In this document: positions 1 to 9,673 of the stretch, piece by piece
Position numbering within the stretch: position 1 is the first letter of the stretch
Layout: every line of letters begins with the position of its first letter
Source of the DNA: CAVUEG01 sp963740525
GTDB lineage: Bacteria > Actinomycetota > Actinomycetes > Propionibacteriales > Nocardioidaceae
NCBI GenBank assembly: GCA_963740525.1
Contig: CAVUEG010000006.1
Location: 1,426,001 to 1,490,000 of the forward strand
Reading direction: 5' to 3'
Length of the DNA stretch: 64,000 nt
Program-made: the position numbers and the translations under genes
The notes under the pieces: generated by a model
The model's input: only the letters and a program-made list of their open reading frames with translations
Database searches by the model: none
Told to the model about the DNA's origin: nothing

Positions 1-20
1 ATCAGTCATCAGGAGTGGTC

Positions 21-758
21 ATGAGGAATCGGACTTCGATCGGCCGGACGCGGCCGCTGCTAGTGGCGATGACAGTCGTCCTCGTGGCGGGCGGAGCCGC
101 GGCGGCCGCGGGCAGCTACGACGCGAACAACGCGCACAAGGTCGACGGCTTCCACGCCGTGGGCTCCAAGGCGGGGCCGGCGAAACGGGCCGGGAAGCTG
201 GTCGCCACCGACCGGCACGGCCGCCTGCCGCGCGGAGCGATGTCCAAGGCGCCGAACTCCCAGCGGCTCGGCGGCTACACCCACACCCAGATGTCCACGA
301 TGTCGATCGCCCCGCAGAGCTTCGGCATCGAGACGGGGGCCACGATGGGCTCGGGCGGCCCGTCGCTCGGAGCCGCCGGCGGGTCCGGGGTCCGGGTGAG
401 CTTCGTGGTGCCCCCTGACCATGCCGCCGGGACCCCTGTGTACGCCGACATCGTCTACCGCGAGGACTCGCCCGGCGCCTGCTCGTGGTCGGTCTCGACC
501 TCGGGGCTCGAGGGTCCGGACGGCCCCAACGATGTGAGCAACATCCACAACGGGGCCTGGTACGTCCCGGGTACCACCGGCTACTCGGGAACGATCTCGG
601 TCCCCGCCGGGGCGGGCAACGCCCACACCGCCACATTCGAGTGGCCTTTCACCGCCGATCCGGGGATGTTCATCCAGTTCGGCCTGAGCCGAGATGGTGC
701 GGCCGCGGCCGACACCTGCGGGTCGGTGACGATCTACGGGATGCAGATCAGGTACTGA
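21..758 (+). CDS. Secreted protein of unknown function
   Basis: The 245-residue product begins with a basic n-region and a hydrophobic stretch (about residues 12-32, LLVAMTVVLVAGGAAAAAG), which reads as a Sec signal peptide. The mature part has no domain I recognise; it is rich in Gly, Ser, Thr and Pro and contains two cysteines (in GACSWS and DTCGSV) that could form a disulfide outside the cell. The start is ATG at 21 because AGGAG lies at 11-15; an in-frame GTG at 15 would overlap that ribosome site. It converges on the AlkB-like gene, stops 18 bp apart. Export is inferred; function is unknown. Confidence 0.7.
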   Translation: MRNRTSIGRTRPLLVAMTVVLVAGGAAAAAGSYDANNAHKVDGFHAVGSKAGPAKRAGKLVATDRHGRLPRGAMSKAPNSQRLGGYTHTQMSTMSIAPQSFGIETGATMGSGGPSLGAAGGSGVRVSFVVPPDHAAGTPVYADIVYREDSPGACSWSVSTSGLEGPDGPNDVSNIHNGAWYVPGTTGYSGTISVPAGAGNAHTATFEWPFTADPGMFIQFGLSRDGAAAADTCGSVTIYGMQIRY

Positions 759-776
759 CCCTGGTCCGACTGCCGC

Positions 777-1430
777 TCAGCGGACCCCCCGGGGACGGAA
801 CTGGATGCTGAGGCGAGGACCTGTCGGGCACGCGGTCTTGAGGATCGCGTGCTCCCAGGTCCGCTGGCACGTCCCGCCCATCACCAGCAGGTCGCCGTGC
901 CCGACCGGGAACGTGCGTGTGCCACCGCCACCTCGGGGGCGCAGCGACAGCCGCCGAGTCTCGCCGAGCGACAGGATCGCGACCAGGGTGTCCTCGTTCC
1001 GGCCGCGTCCGATCGTGTCCCCGTGCCAGGCGACGGAGTCGCGGCCGTCGCGGTAGTGGCACAGGCCTGCCGTGGTGAACCCCTCCGCGAAGGCCTCGCC
1101 GAGCGCAGCGCGGTAGTGCGCGCTCAGGGCCTCACGTGCCCGGTCCAGCGCGGGGTCGGGCCAGGGCTCGTCGGCGCCGTAGAACTTCGTGAGGCGGGGT
1201 ACGTCGACCACGCGGTCATACATCGAGCGTCGCTCGGCCTTCCACGGCACCTCCGCCACCAGGCGCGCGAAGAGACTGTCGGCTCCCGTCACCCACGCGG
1301 GCCGGACGTCGACCCAGGCCCCCGCGGTGAGCGGGTGCCTCTCCACGGAGCTGCCCAGCTCGGCAAGATGCGGCTGGTCATCCGGGTCGCAGGAGAGGTC
1401 GAAGATCGAGGTCTGCAGCTCGACGGACAT
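777..1430 (-). CDS. AlkB-like Fe(II)/2-oxoglutarate dioxygenase
   Basis: The 217-residue protein carries the AlkB signature: metal ligands H136 and D138 (WHGDTIGR), H194 (TWEHAIL), and the arginines R206 and R212 of the RxxxxxR motif that bind 2-oxoglutarate and substrate. AlkB enzymes reverse alkyl lesions on nucleic-acid bases by oxidative demethylation; the exact substrate here cannot be read from sequence. There is no Shine-Dalgarno, but TACGCT on the minus strand (1437-1442) lies 6 nt before the ATG, so the mRNA is probably leaderless. It stands alone, head to tail with no operon partner. Confidence 0.88.
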   Translation of the reverse strand: MSVELQTSIFDLSCDPDDQPHLAELGSSVERHPLTAGAWVDVRPAWVTGADSLFARLVAEVPWKAERRSMYDRVVDVPRLTKFYGADEPWPDPALDRAREALSAHYRAALGEAFAEGFTTAGLCHYRDGRDSVAWHGDTIGRGRNEDTLVAILSLGETRRLSLRPRGGGGTRTFPVGHGDLLVMGGTCQRTWEHAILKTACPTGPRLSIQFRPRGVR

Positions 1431-1469
1431 GCGGCCAGCGTACCTCGTGTCCGAACAGACGTTCGAACC

Positions 1470-2834
1470 TCAGCCCGCCGGCCCCACCGGTCCGGTGACC
1501 GGCGGGGTGGCACCGGTCGGGTCCGGGAGCTGGGGCGTGTCGAGCAGGCCGTTGGCCCGTGGGGTGAGCTGGTGCTCGATCCGGCCCAGCGCCATCGCGC
1601 CCAGGAGGACCAGCCCCAGGAGAAGCAGGCCGATGTACAGGCCGCCGAAGTGGTGTCCGATCAGGAAGCCGGCGACGGGAGGACCGGTCACCGCAGCAAG
1701 CTGGAAGCCGCTGGAGGTCACCGCGTTGTAGCGGCCGCGCAGGTGGTCGGGGGCCATGTCGTTCACCATCGCCGGGATCGTCGGCTGCAGCAGGGTCTCG
1801 CCCAGGGCGAAGACGGAGGCGCAGCCGGTCACCATCAGGGTCGCCGCCCAGGTCCCCGGCGCCAGGCCGGAGCCCGCGAGGAGAACCCACGACAAGGCCC
1901 AGATCAGGCACATCACGACGATCACCCGGGTGCGCCGCCGGCCCTCGATGCGCTGTAGCACCACGAGCTGGAGGAGCACGATCACCAGCGTGTTGGCCGC
2001 GAACGCCCAGCCGAGCCCTCGGGTGGAAACCTCGCCGATCGCGCGGGCGTACGCCGGCATCCCTGCGTTGAACTGGGCGTAGCCCACGAACGAGGCGACG
2101 AAGCTGAGCGTGGTCAGCGACGCGACCGCGGGCATCCTCAGCACCTGCAGGTAGGTCACCCGGGTCGCCGGCCCCTCGGTCACGGGCACGGCTGCGCTGC
2201 CCCCGACGTGCCGCAGCGGCACCAGCAGCAGGATCACCGCCGGCGAGTAGCTGGCCGCCTCGACGAGGTACATCACCTCGAACGTGACAGGCCGCTGCAC
2301 GTCGGCGACGAGCCCGCCGATGATGCCGCCGATCCCGATGCCGAGGTTCAGCAGGGCGAAGTTCATCCCGAAGTAGCGCTGACGAACGGCCGACGGCACG
2401 ACCGAGGCCACGAACGACTGTGACGCGGGCCAGGACAGGCCGAAGCTGGTGCCGACCAGGCACAGCCCGATCAGGGCGACCGGCACCGTGGTCGCGAACG
2501 CCATGATCGTCTGGCCGGTCATCGAGCAGGCGAGCGCGAAGAGCAGGGTGCGACGCGGGCCGAACCTGTCGATCGCGTGCCCGCCGGGCAGGGAGACCAC
2601 GACCCCGGCCAGGGCAAGCACGCCGAGCAGCAGACCGGTGGTGTCGAGGCTGAAGCCGCGGACCTCGTGCAGGTAGACGACCCAGAACGGCAGCACGAGA
2701 CCGGTGCCGATGAACTGGAAGGCGACCACGGAGAGCAGCAACTTGCCCTCGCGGGGAAGGTCGCGCCAGAAGTCGGAGAGCGGGGGTTTCGCTGCGGGAG
2801 GCACGTGCCCAAGGATCGCAGCCCGGACCGACAT
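1470..2834 (-). CDS. MFS transporter
   Basis: The product of about 454 residues has roughly twelve hydrophobic helices and MFS loop motifs (DRFGPRRTLLF after helix 2; LRGRYNA between helices 8 and 9). It resembles proton-driven drug/metabolite exporters of the DHA1 type. The start at ATG 2834 is the best fit but has weak ribosome-site support; a GTG 30 nt downstream is possible. It is divergent from the ABC ATPase gene across a 51-bp gap, so both promoters share this gap. Substrate unknown. Confidence 0.85.
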   Translation of the reverse strand: MSVRAAILGHVPPAAKPPLSDFWRDLPREGKLLLSVVAFQFIGTGLVLPFWVVYLHEVRGFSLDTTGLLLGVLALAGVVVSLPGGHAIDRFGPRRTLLFALACSMTGQTIMAFATTVPVALIGLCLVGTSFGLSWPASQSFVASVVPSAVRQRYFGMNFALLNLGIGIGGIIGGLVADVQRPVTFEVMYLVEAASYSPAVILLLVPLRHVGGSAAVPVTEGPATRVTYLQVLRMPAVASLTTLSFVASFVGYAQFNAGMPAYARAIGEVSTRGLGWAFAANTLVIVLLQLVVLQRIEGRRRTRVIVVMCLIWALSWVLLAGSGLAPGTWAATLMVTGCASVFALGETLLQPTIPAMVNDMAPDHLRGRYNAVTSSGFQLAAVTGPPVAGFLIGHHFGGLYIGLLLLGLVLLGAMALGRIEHQLTPRANGLLDTPQLPDPTGATPPVTGPVGPAG

Positions 2835-2885
2835 TCCGCACCGGGATATCGGGTGGCTGAGCCCCGCCCGACTAGCGTGCTCCCC

Positions 2886-3680
2886 ATGACCCATCTGACC
2901 GAGCCTGTCGTCGCGCGCATCCCCGCGGCCCGGGTGGCCAACCTCACCAAGACCTACGGCAGCGGCCAGGCCGAGGTACGTGCCCTCGACGGCATCAGCC
3001 TCGAGCTGTACGCCGGCGAGTTCACCGCGGTGATGGGCCCGAGCGGTTCGGGGAAGTCGACGCTGATGCACTGCTGCGCGGCGCTCGACACGGCCACCAG
3101 CGGCACCGTCCACGTGGGCGACATCGAGCTGTCCGGGTTGAACGACCGCGACCTCACCGTTCTCCGGCGCGACGCGATCGGCTTCGTGTTCCAGTCGTTC
3201 AACCTGGTGCCGACCCTGACCGCCCAGGAGAACATCCTGCTGCCGCTCGCGATCGCGGGCCGCAAGCCCGACCCGGAGTGGTACGCCTCCGTGATCGACA
3301 CCGTCAACCTGCGTGACCGGCTCAAGCACCGGCCCAACGAGCTCTCCGGTGGACAGCAGCAACGCGTGGCCGTCGCGCGAGCCCTCACGAGCCGGCCCTC
3401 TATCGTCTTCGCCGACGAGCCGACCGGCAACCTGGACTCCCGTTCCGGGGCAGAGGTGCTCTCGCTCCTGCGGCGTTCCGTCGACGAGTTCGGCCAGACC
3501 GTGGTCATGGTGACGCACGACCCCGTGGCTGCGGCGTACACCGACCGGGTGATCTTCCTGGGCGACGGCAAGGTGGTCGGGGAGCTGCGGGAGCCCACCT
3601 CGGAGTCCGTGCTCGAGCGGATGACCAGGATGGACGCGGAGCAGCTCGCGCGCATCGAGTCGGCCGGGACCGACGCCTGA
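2886..3680 (+). CDS. ABC transporter ATP-binding protein, MacB/LolD type
   Basis: A 264-residue ATPase with Walker A GPSGSGKS (51-58), Q-loop QSFN, signature LSGGQQQR (153-160), Walker B IVFADE (173-178) and the H-loop VTHD. The family powers FtsX-type permeases in mechanotransmission or lipoprotein/peptide release instead of bulk transport. The stop overlaps the permease start (TGATG), so the two are translationally coupled. TAGCGT at 2873-2878 sits 7 nt before the ATG and there is no Shine-Dalgarno, which indicates a leaderless message. Confidence 0.92.
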   Translation: MTHLTEPVVARIPAARVANLTKTYGSGQAEVRALDGISLELYAGEFTAVMGPSGSGKSTLMHCCAALDTATSGTVHVGDIELSGLNDRDLTVLRRDAIGFVFQSFNLVPTLTAQENILLPLAIAGRKPDPEWYASVIDTVNLRDRLKHRPNELSGGQQQRVAVARALTSRPSIVFADEPTGNLDSRSGAEVLSLLRRSVDEFGQTVVMVTHDPVAAAYTDRVIFLGDGKVVGELREPTSESVLERMTRMDAEQLARIESAGTDA

Positions 3681-6226
3681 TGCTGCGCGCTGCCTGGAAG
3701 AGCCTCCTCGGTCGCAAGGTGCGGCTACTGATGAGCACGTTCGCGATCGTGCTCGGGGTCGGCTTCGTGGCCGGGACGTTCCTGTTCACCGACACCCTGA
3801 GCCGCAGCTTCACCGCGATCTTCGCCTCCAGCGTGGGCGACGTCGTCGTCCGACCTCACGGCGGCACCACCTCCGACAACACCCCCAGCACCCTGACCGT
3901 CCCGGCCTCGCTCGTGGCCAGGATCGCCCGCGTCGACGGAGCGGCCCGCGCCGACGGCAACGTGGCCAGCTTCGGAGTGTTCGTGGTCGGCAAGAACAAC
4001 AAGGTCATCGGGGGCAACGGCCCTCCCGGGCTGGCCTTCAACGACTCCGACGCGCCCGCCGCGCACGGCGTCCAAGGTCTCTCGATCATGCAGGGCGAGC
4101 ATCCGCACGGACCGGACGAGGTCGCGCTCGACGCCTCGACGGCGGAGAAGGCCGGCTACTCGCTCGGGGAGGAGGTCCACCTGATCAGCGCTGGCAAGCG
4201 CGCCCTGCTGACGCCGACGCTGGTCGGCATCGCGGACTTCCCTGAGGGCGGCTCGCTCAACGGCGCAACGGTGTCGATCTTCGACACCCCGACCGCGCAG
4301 GACCTGTTCCTGGAGGGCAAGGACGTCTACAACAACGTCTGGGTCACCGCTGCGGAGGGCGTCTCGCAGCGCGACCTCGCCGCGAACGTCAGGAAGGTCG
4401 TGCCTGCGAGGTACGACGTGGTGACCGGTGACAAGGCGGCGGACCAGGCCGCCAGCCAGCTGCTCCAGGCCATCTCGTTCATCAACACGTTCTTCCTGGT
4501 GTTCGCAGCGATCGCCCTGGTGGTCGGCGGGTTCCTGATCGTGAACACCTTCTCCATCCTGGTGGCGCAGCGCAGTCGTGAGCTCGCGCTCCTGCGTGCC
4601 CTGGGAGCCTCACGCAGACAGGTCACCCGGTCGGTGATCTTCGAGGCCTTCGTGCTCGGCCTGCTCGGGTCGACCCTGGGGTTGGGGGTCGGGGTCCTGA
4701 TCGCGATGGGCATCAAGGCGTTCTTCGCCTCGTTCGGGCTGGACCTGTCCGGTGCCGGGCTGGTCTTCGAGCCGAGGACGGCGGTGGTCGCGTACGCCGT
4801 CGGCATCCTCGTCACCGTCGTCGCGGCGTACCTTCCCGCGCGTCGGTCCTCGAGGATCCCGCCCGTCGCTGCCCTTCGTGATGACGTGGCGATGCCCGAG
4901 GCCTCGATCCGCAAGCGGCTGTTGGTCGGGACGGCCATGGTGGTCGTCGGCGCCGGCGCGATGGTGGCGGGGCTCTTCGCCTCGGTGCCGAAGCCCGGCT
5001 ACTGGGTGGGCGGGGGCATCCTCGCCGCGCTCCTGGGGGTGGCCGCGGCGAGCCCGGTGGTCGCCCGGCCGTTCCTCGTCGTCGCCGCACTCGTCTACCG
5101 CCGCGTCTTCGGGACCGTGGGCACGCTCGCGGGACAGAACGCCCTTCGCAACCCGCGGCGTACCGCGGCCACGGCGTCGGCCCTGATGATCGGCCTGGCA
5201 CTCGTGACCACGATGGCGATCGTCGGGGCGTCGTCCAAGGCGAGCGTCGACAAGTCGGTCGAGGAGAACTTCGTCGGGGACTTCGTGATCTCCAACATCG
5301 TCGGCACCCCGATGTCGCCACAGATCGCCCGCGAGGTGCGCACGCTCCCCGGTGTCGACTCGGTGGCGCGGTTGCGCTGGGGCGTCGCCGAGGTCGCCGG
5401 CGACCGTCAGGGGCTGATGGGGATCGACCCCACGCAGCTGTCCGCGATCAGCCGGGTCTCGATGGTGGCCGGCTCCTTCGCCGACCTCGACGACCACTCG
5501 GTCGTGGTCCTCAAGCGCGCCGCCACCGGGAAGGGTCTGTCGGTGGGCGACACGATGACGTGGAAGATGCCGGCCGGGACGCGGAAGCTTCGGGTGGTCG
5601 GGATCTTCGAGAGCAACCCGATCCTGTACTTCCCGTACGTGACGACGATCGAAGCCCTTACGGAGGCCGGCTTCCAGAAGGCCGACAGCATGCTCATCGT
5701 CGACCGGGCCCGCGGCGCCGACCCGGCGACGGTCCAGGCCACGCTGGAGGAGGCGACCCGGGACCTCCCCACAGTCACGGTCAAGGACGAGCAGGGGTTC
5801 GCCGCCGAGCAGCGTCAGCCGATCGACAGGATGCTGACGTTGATCTACGCGATGTTGGCGCTCGCCCTGGTGATCGCGATCCTCGGCATCGTGAACACCT
5901 TGGCGCTCTCGATCATCGAGCGCACCCGTGAAGTCGGGCTGTTGCGGGCCGTGGGGCTCGGTCGTCGACAGCTGCGCCGAATGGTGGGCCTGGAGTCCGT
6001 CGTGATCGCCGTACTCGGCACCGTGCTCGGCGTCGGGATGGGCGTGATCTTCGGGGTCACCTTGATGACCTCGCTGCGAGATGAGGGGCTCGAGGCGATC
6101 GTGGTGCCCTACGGCCAGCTGCTCGGATTCGTGGGGACCGCCGTGGTGGTGGGCGTTCTGGCGGCGATCTTCCCGGCCCGCCGGGCCGCCCGGTTGGACG
6201 TGTTACGTGCCATTTCGTCCGAGTAA
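3680..6226 (+). CDS. FtsX-like permease
   Basis: An 848-residue membrane protein with two FtsX/MacB-PCD modules: an N-terminal helix, a periplasm-facing MacB-type domain, three helices (about 260-390, ending in the LPARRSSRIPPVAALR coupling motif), then a second extracellular domain and a last helix set ending in FPARRAARLDVLRAIS. Both permease halves are in one chain, so with the upstream ATPase it can form a complete exporter. This duplicated layout is the usual actinobacterial form. Substrate unknown; the pair may work on cell-wall or lipoprotein processes. Confidence 0.9.
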   Translation: MLRAAWKSLLGRKVRLLMSTFAIVLGVGFVAGTFLFTDTLSRSFTAIFASSVGDVVVRPHGGTTSDNTPSTLTVPASLVARIARVDGAARADGNVASFGVFVVGKNNKVIGGNGPPGLAFNDSDAPAAHGVQGLSIMQGEHPHGPDEVALDASTAEKAGYSLGEEVHLISAGKRALLTPTLVGIADFPEGGSLNGATVSIFDTPTAQDLFLEGKDVYNNVWVTAAEGVSQRDLAANVRKVVPARYDVVTGDKAADQAASQLLQAISFINTFFLVFAAIALVVGGFLIVNTFSILVAQRSRELALLRALGASRRQVTRSVIFEAFVLGLLGSTLGLGVGVLIAMGIKAFFASFGLDLSGAGLVFEPRTAVVAYAVGILVTVVAAYLPARRSSRIPPVAALRDDVAMPEASIRKRLLVGTAMVVVGAGAMVAGLFASVPKPGYWVGGGILAALLGVAAASPVVARPFLVVAALVYRRVFGTVGTLAGQNALRNPRRTAATASALMIGLALVTTMAIVGASSKASVDKSVEENFVGDFVISNIVGTPMSPQIAREVRTLPGVDSVARLRWGVAEVAGDRQGLMGIDPTQLSAISRVSMVAGSFADLDDHSVVVLKRAATGKGLSVGDTMTWKMPAGTRKLRVVGIFESNPILYFPYVTTIEALTEAGFQKADSMLIVDRARGADPATVQATLEEATRDLPTVTVKDEQGFAAEQRQPIDRMLTLIYAMLALALVIAILGIVNTLALSIIERTREVGLLRAVGLGRRQLRRMVGLESVVIAVLGTVLGVGMGVIFGVTLMTSLRDEGLEAIVVPYGQLLGFVGTAVVVGVLAAIFPARRAARLDVLRAISSE

Positions 6227-6325
6227 AAGCCTCACCTGGTTGAAAATTGTCTGTGAATCAGCGCCCCGAAATGTCGAAACTCCCGCCATAGTGGTCTCAG
6301 GGGACCGGGGAAGGGTGGGGTTGAC

Positions 6326-7081
6326 ATGGTGGCTTTGGCTACCCAAAAACAGGTGGGGACTGCCGTGCACAAGCATGTCCAGGTGCGCGAGTACGTCCGT
6401 TCGCTCATCGACGGTGCTCCGCCCGGAAGCGCGGCGCCGTCGGAGCGTGAGCTGGTGCACCGCTTCGGTGTGGCCAGGATGACCGTGCGCCAGGCCCTGG
6501 ACGCCCTGGTCTCGGAAGGCCGCCTCGAGCGGATCCCGGGCCGTGGCACGTTCGTGGCGAGACCCCGGCTCGAACGCCGGACGACCCTGCTCGGTTTCAC
6601 CGAGGAGATGGGTCGGCGCGGTCTGAAGGTGGGCAGCCGGACCCTGCTCGCCCGGGTCGAGGCCGCGGGTCCGGGAGTCGCCAAGGCGCTCGAGGTCGAG
6701 CTCGGCACGCGGGTGATCCACTGGCAGCGGCTCCGGTACGCCGACGACGCCCCCATGTGCCTGAGTGACTCGTACCTCGTGGAGGCTCGTCTTCCCGGGT
6801 TCCTCGAGGCCGACGCCTATCCGTCCAGCCTGTACGAGGAGCTCGGTCGCCGCGGACTGATGCCGACCTGGGGCGAGGACTCCGTCGAGGCCGACTCCGC
6901 CCGGTCGGACGAGGCAGCGCTGCTCGGGGTCACGGCGGGTGCCCCGGTGCTCAGGGTCGCGCGTCGTGCCTTCGCTGAGAGGGTCGCGATCGAGGTGTCC
7001 AAGGCGACCTTCCGTGCCGACCGGTTCACGATGTGGGTCCCGGTCTCGAGACAGGGCGAGCCGGGCACGTCCCGCACGTGA
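6326..7081 (+). CDS. GntR-family regulator (HutC/UTRA type)
   Basis: A 251-residue regulator: the winged helix lies at about residues 18-82 (SERELVHRFGVARMTVRQAL is the recognition helix region) and a UTRA ligand-binding fold follows at about 95-245. HutC-type GntR proteins repress neighbouring catabolic operons and release DNA on binding a small effector. Its stop overlaps the GTG of the nucleotidyltransferase gene (GTGA), so it heads the same transcript as the molybdenum-hydroxylase maturation genes and is the obvious candidate to control them. The 99-bp upstream gap is AT-rich for this genome and holds a TTGAAA (6240-6245), a possible -35. Confidence 0.88.
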   Translation: MVALATQKQVGTAVHKHVQVREYVRSLIDGAPPGSAAPSERELVHRFGVARMTVRQALDALVSEGRLERIPGRGTFVARPRLERRTTLLGFTEEMGRRGLKVGSRTLLARVEAAGPGVAKALEVELGTRVIHWQRLRYADDAPMCLSDSYLVEARLPGFLEADAYPSSLYEELGRRGLMPTWGEDSVEADSARSDEAALLGVTAGAPVLRVARRAFAERVAIEVSKATFRADRFTMWVPVSRQGEPGTSRT

Positions 7082-7662
7082 CCACGCACGGCCTGCTGCT
7101 TGCGGCCGGCTCAGGCAGTCGGATGGGTGGACCGAAGGCCCTGCTGCGCGCCGCCGACGGCAGGTCCTACGTCGTCCGTGCCCTCGAGGCGCTAGGCGCG
7201 GGCGGGTGCGATGACGTGGTCGTGGTCGTGGGGGCTGCCGCCGACGAGGTACGCGCCGAGCTCGCGGGCTCGGGCGCGGACGTCGTGGTGGCGCGGCAGT
7301 GGGAGGAAGGGATGGGCGAATCGCTGCGCGCGGGGCTCTCCGCACTCGCGGCGGACGCAGACGCCTGCCTGGTCTCGCTGGTCGACCTACCTGACGTGGA
7401 TGCGAAGGTCGTGGCACGCCTGCTCTCCGCCGGGTCCGGCGCCGACAGCCTCGCTCGGGCGTCGTACGACGGTCGCCCTGGCCACCCCGTGCTCCTCGGT
7501 CGTCGGCACTGGGCGGAGGTCGTCGCCTCGTCCGGGGGGGACCGCGGCGCCCGCGACTACCTCGCGGCCCACCGGCCAGCACTCGTCGAGTGTGGCGACC
7601 TCGCCACGGGCCGGGACGTCGACCGGCCCGGGGACCTCGGCGGTGCCCCGCCCGCCGGATAG
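7078..7662 (+). CDS. Molybdenum cofactor nucleotidyltransferase, MocA-like
   Basis: A 194-residue protein with the N-terminal nucleotidyltransferase signature LAAGSGSRMGGPKALL, a central acidic SLVDLPDVD (metal and nucleotide site) and GRPGHPVLLGRRHW near the C-terminus, as in MocA/MobA-like enzymes. MocA attaches CMP to molybdopterin to make the dinucleotide cofactor of xanthine-dehydrogenase-family enzymes. GTG 7078 is chosen because it overlaps the GntR stop. Its place before moxR/coxE/xdhC genes supports a MocA role over MobA, but CTP versus GTP specificity is not readable here. Confidence 0.85.
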   Translation: MTTHGLLLAAGSGSRMGGPKALLRAADGRSYVVRALEALGAGGCDDVVVVVGAAADEVRAELAGSGADVVVARQWEEGMGESLRAGLSALAADADACLVSLVDLPDVDAKVVARLLSAGSGADSLARASYDGRPGHPVLLGRRHWAEVVASSGGDRGARDYLAAHRPALVECGDLATGRDVDRPGDLGGAPPAG

Positions 7663-7671
7663 CCTCGTGAC

Positions 7672-8547
7672 ATGGACAGCACCGTGCCGGAGTCGGCCGC
7701 AGACGTCGCTCGTGCCCTCGAGTCGACCGGCTACCTGTGTGACGAGTCGCTGGCGACGATCACCTTCCTCGCCCTGAGGATGCATCGGCCGCTGCTCGTC
7801 GAGGGCGAGCCGGGCACCGGCAAGACGGCGCTGGCCGAGGCGGTGGCCCAGGCACTGGACGTGCCGTTGATCCGCCTCCAGTGCTACGAGGGCATCGACG
7901 CCGCCCAGGCGCTCTACGACTGGGACTTCCCGCGCCAGATCCTGCACTTGCGGGCACTCGAGGCGGCCGGGGGAGCCGAGCTCGAGGAGGCCGAGAAGTC
8001 GCTCTTCGACGAGCGCTTCCTGCTCGCCCGCCCGGTTCTCCGCGCCCTGCAACAGAGCCCGGCGGTGCTGCTGGTCGACGAGATCGACCGAGCCGACGAC
8101 GAGTTCGAGGCGTTCCTGCTCGAGGTGCTCTCCACGTGGCAGGTGAGCATCCCGGAGTTCGGCACGGTCGCCGCGCGTACGCCGCCGATAGTCGTGCTGA
8201 CCTCCAACCGGACCCGGGAGATCCACGACGCTCTGAAGCGACGGTGCCTCTACCAGTGGATCGAGCACCCCGGTCTGGAGCGGGAGGTCGCCATCGTCCG
8301 CTCGCGGGCTCCGGAGGTGTCGGAGTCTCTGGCCAGGCAGGTGGTCACGGTGGTCCAGCGGCTCCGTGACGTCGACCTGCTCAAGGCTCCCGGGGTGGCC
8401 GAGACCCTCGACTGGGCGCGCGCCCTGGAGCACCTCGGCACCACCGACCTCGACCTCGCGGCCGCCTCCACGACAGTCGGGGCGCTGGTGAAGTACCGCG
8501 AGGACACCGACCGCGTGCGCCAGGCGCTGGACCGGATGCTGGCCTGA
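7672..8547 (+). CDS. MoxR-family AAA+ ATPase (CoxD-like)
   Basis: A 291-residue AAA+ protein with Walker A GEPGTGKT near residue 45, Walker B LLVDEIDRAD, sensor VLTSNRTREI and arginine finger region DALKRRC. MoxR ATPases act as chaperones that insert metals or cofactors together with a VWA partner; in carboxydotrophs CoxD does this for the CuSMo centre of CO dehydrogenase. The VWA partner starts 1 bp after its stop. A TAGCCT lies 6 nt upstream of the ATG but overlaps the previous stop codon, so I do not count it as a promoter. Confidence 0.92.
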   Translation: MDSTVPESAADVARALESTGYLCDESLATITFLALRMHRPLLVEGEPGTGKTALAEAVAQALDVPLIRLQCYEGIDAAQALYDWDFPRQILHLRALEAAGGAELEEAEKSLFDERFLLARPVLRALQQSPAVLLVDEIDRADDEFEAFLLEVLSTWQVSIPEFGTVAARTPPIVVLTSNRTREIHDALKRRCLYQWIEHPGLEREVAIVRSRAPEVSESLARQVVTVVQRLRDVDLLKAPGVAETLDWARALEHLGTTDLDLAAASTTVGALVKYREDTDRVRQALDRMLA

Positions 8548-8548
8548 G

Positions 8549-9673
8549 ATGGCCGCCAAGACCCTGCTCCATCAGCCTGACGAGGTGCTGCTGGCCTTCG
8601 CCCGTGCGCTCAGGTCGGCCGGGGTGCCGGTGACGCCGGACCGCGCGCAGGGCTTCCTGGCCGCCGTGGCGCTGCTCGGGCTGGACGACCGGCGGGCGAC
8701 CTACTGGGCGGGGCGGGCCACGCTGTGCGCCGGCCCGGACGACCTGGAGCGGTACGACCCTGTCTTCGAGGCCTGGTTCAACGCCCGGGACGGGCTGCCC
8801 CGGCCCCGGTCTGCCTCGTCCACGATGCCCACGCGGCCTCTGCCGGGGCTGGTGGAGGTCGAGGGCCCGGCCGGTGAGACGGACGACGACGTCCTGCGGG
8901 CGGCGGCGAGCGAGACCGAGGTGCTGCGTCACCGCGATGTCGCCGGTCTGACGACGGCCGAGCGGGAACGGGTGGAGGCGATGTTCGGGCGGCTCGCGCC
9001 GCGCGCCCCGCGCCGCCCAGCACACCGGCGTATCCCGTGGCGCCGCGGCGACGTCGACCCGGGGCGGACCCTGCGCACCAGCCTCCAGCGGTTGGGGGAG
9101 CCCGGCGAGATCGTGTGGCGCCGCCGCGGCACCCGGGCGCGGCCCGTGGTATTGCTCGTCGACGTGTCCGGGTCGATGTCCGGGTACGCCGATGCGCTGC
9201 TGCGGCTCGCCCACCGGTACGTCGTCACCGCGGGGCGCGTGGGCAGGGTCGAGGTCTTCACGGTCGGGACCCGGCTCACTCACCTGACGAGGCCGCTGCG
9301 AGTGCGAGACCCCGAGCGCGCCCTCGTGGCCGCCGGAGAGACGGTGCCCGACTGGTCCGGTGGCACCCGGCTGGGTGAGACGCTCAAGGTCTTCCTCGAC
9401 CGCTGGGGGCAGCGCGGGACGGCCCGCGGCGCGGTGGTCGTCGTGTTCAGCGACGGCTGGGAGCGTGGTGACACCGACCTGCTCGCCGAGCAGATGAACC
9501 GGCTGCACCGCCTCGCCCACCGGGTCGTGTGGGTCAATCCCCACCGCGGCAAGGCCGGCTACGAGCCGGTCCAGCAGGGAATCATGGCGGCGCTGCCCTA
9601 CGTGGACGACTTCGTGGCCGGTCACTCACTGGCCACGTTCGCCGAGGTGGTCGAGGTGGTGGCCCGTGCGTGA
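8549..9673 (+). CDS. VWA-domain protein, CoxE-like
   Basis: A 374-residue protein. The C-terminal half is a von Willebrand A domain with a complete MIDAS: DVSGSMS (about residue 205), the Thr in SGGTRLGE and VVFSDGWERGD. The N-terminal half is helical and typical of CoxE, the partner of the MoxR ATPase in maturation of molybdenum hydroxylases. The gene overlaps xdhC by 8 bp, so production of the three proteins is coupled. No signal peptide or membrane segment is seen, consistent with cytoplasmic maturation. Confidence 0.9.
   Translation: MAAKTLLHQPDEVLLAFARALRSAGVPVTPDRAQGFLAAVALLGLDDRRATYWAGRATLCAGPDDLERYDPVFEAWFNARDGLPRPRSASSTMPTRPLPGLVEVEGPAGETDDDVLRAAASETEVLRHRDVAGLTTAERERVEAMFGRLAPRAPRRPAHRRIPWRRGDVDPGRTLRTSLQRLGEPGEIVWRRRGTRARPVVLLVDVSGSMSGYADALLRLAHRYVVTAGRVGRVEVFTVGTRLTHLTRPLRVRDPERALVAAGETVPDWSGGTRLGETLKVFLDRWGQRGTARGAVVVVFSDGWERGDTDLLAEQMNRLHRLAHRVVWVNPHRGKAGYEPVQQGIMAALPYVDDFVAGHSLATFAEVVEVVARA

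Noticed and set aside
7660..7665. TAGCCT box before the MoxR gene
   Set aside because: It overlaps the preceding stop codon within a tight operon, so it is likely coincidental.
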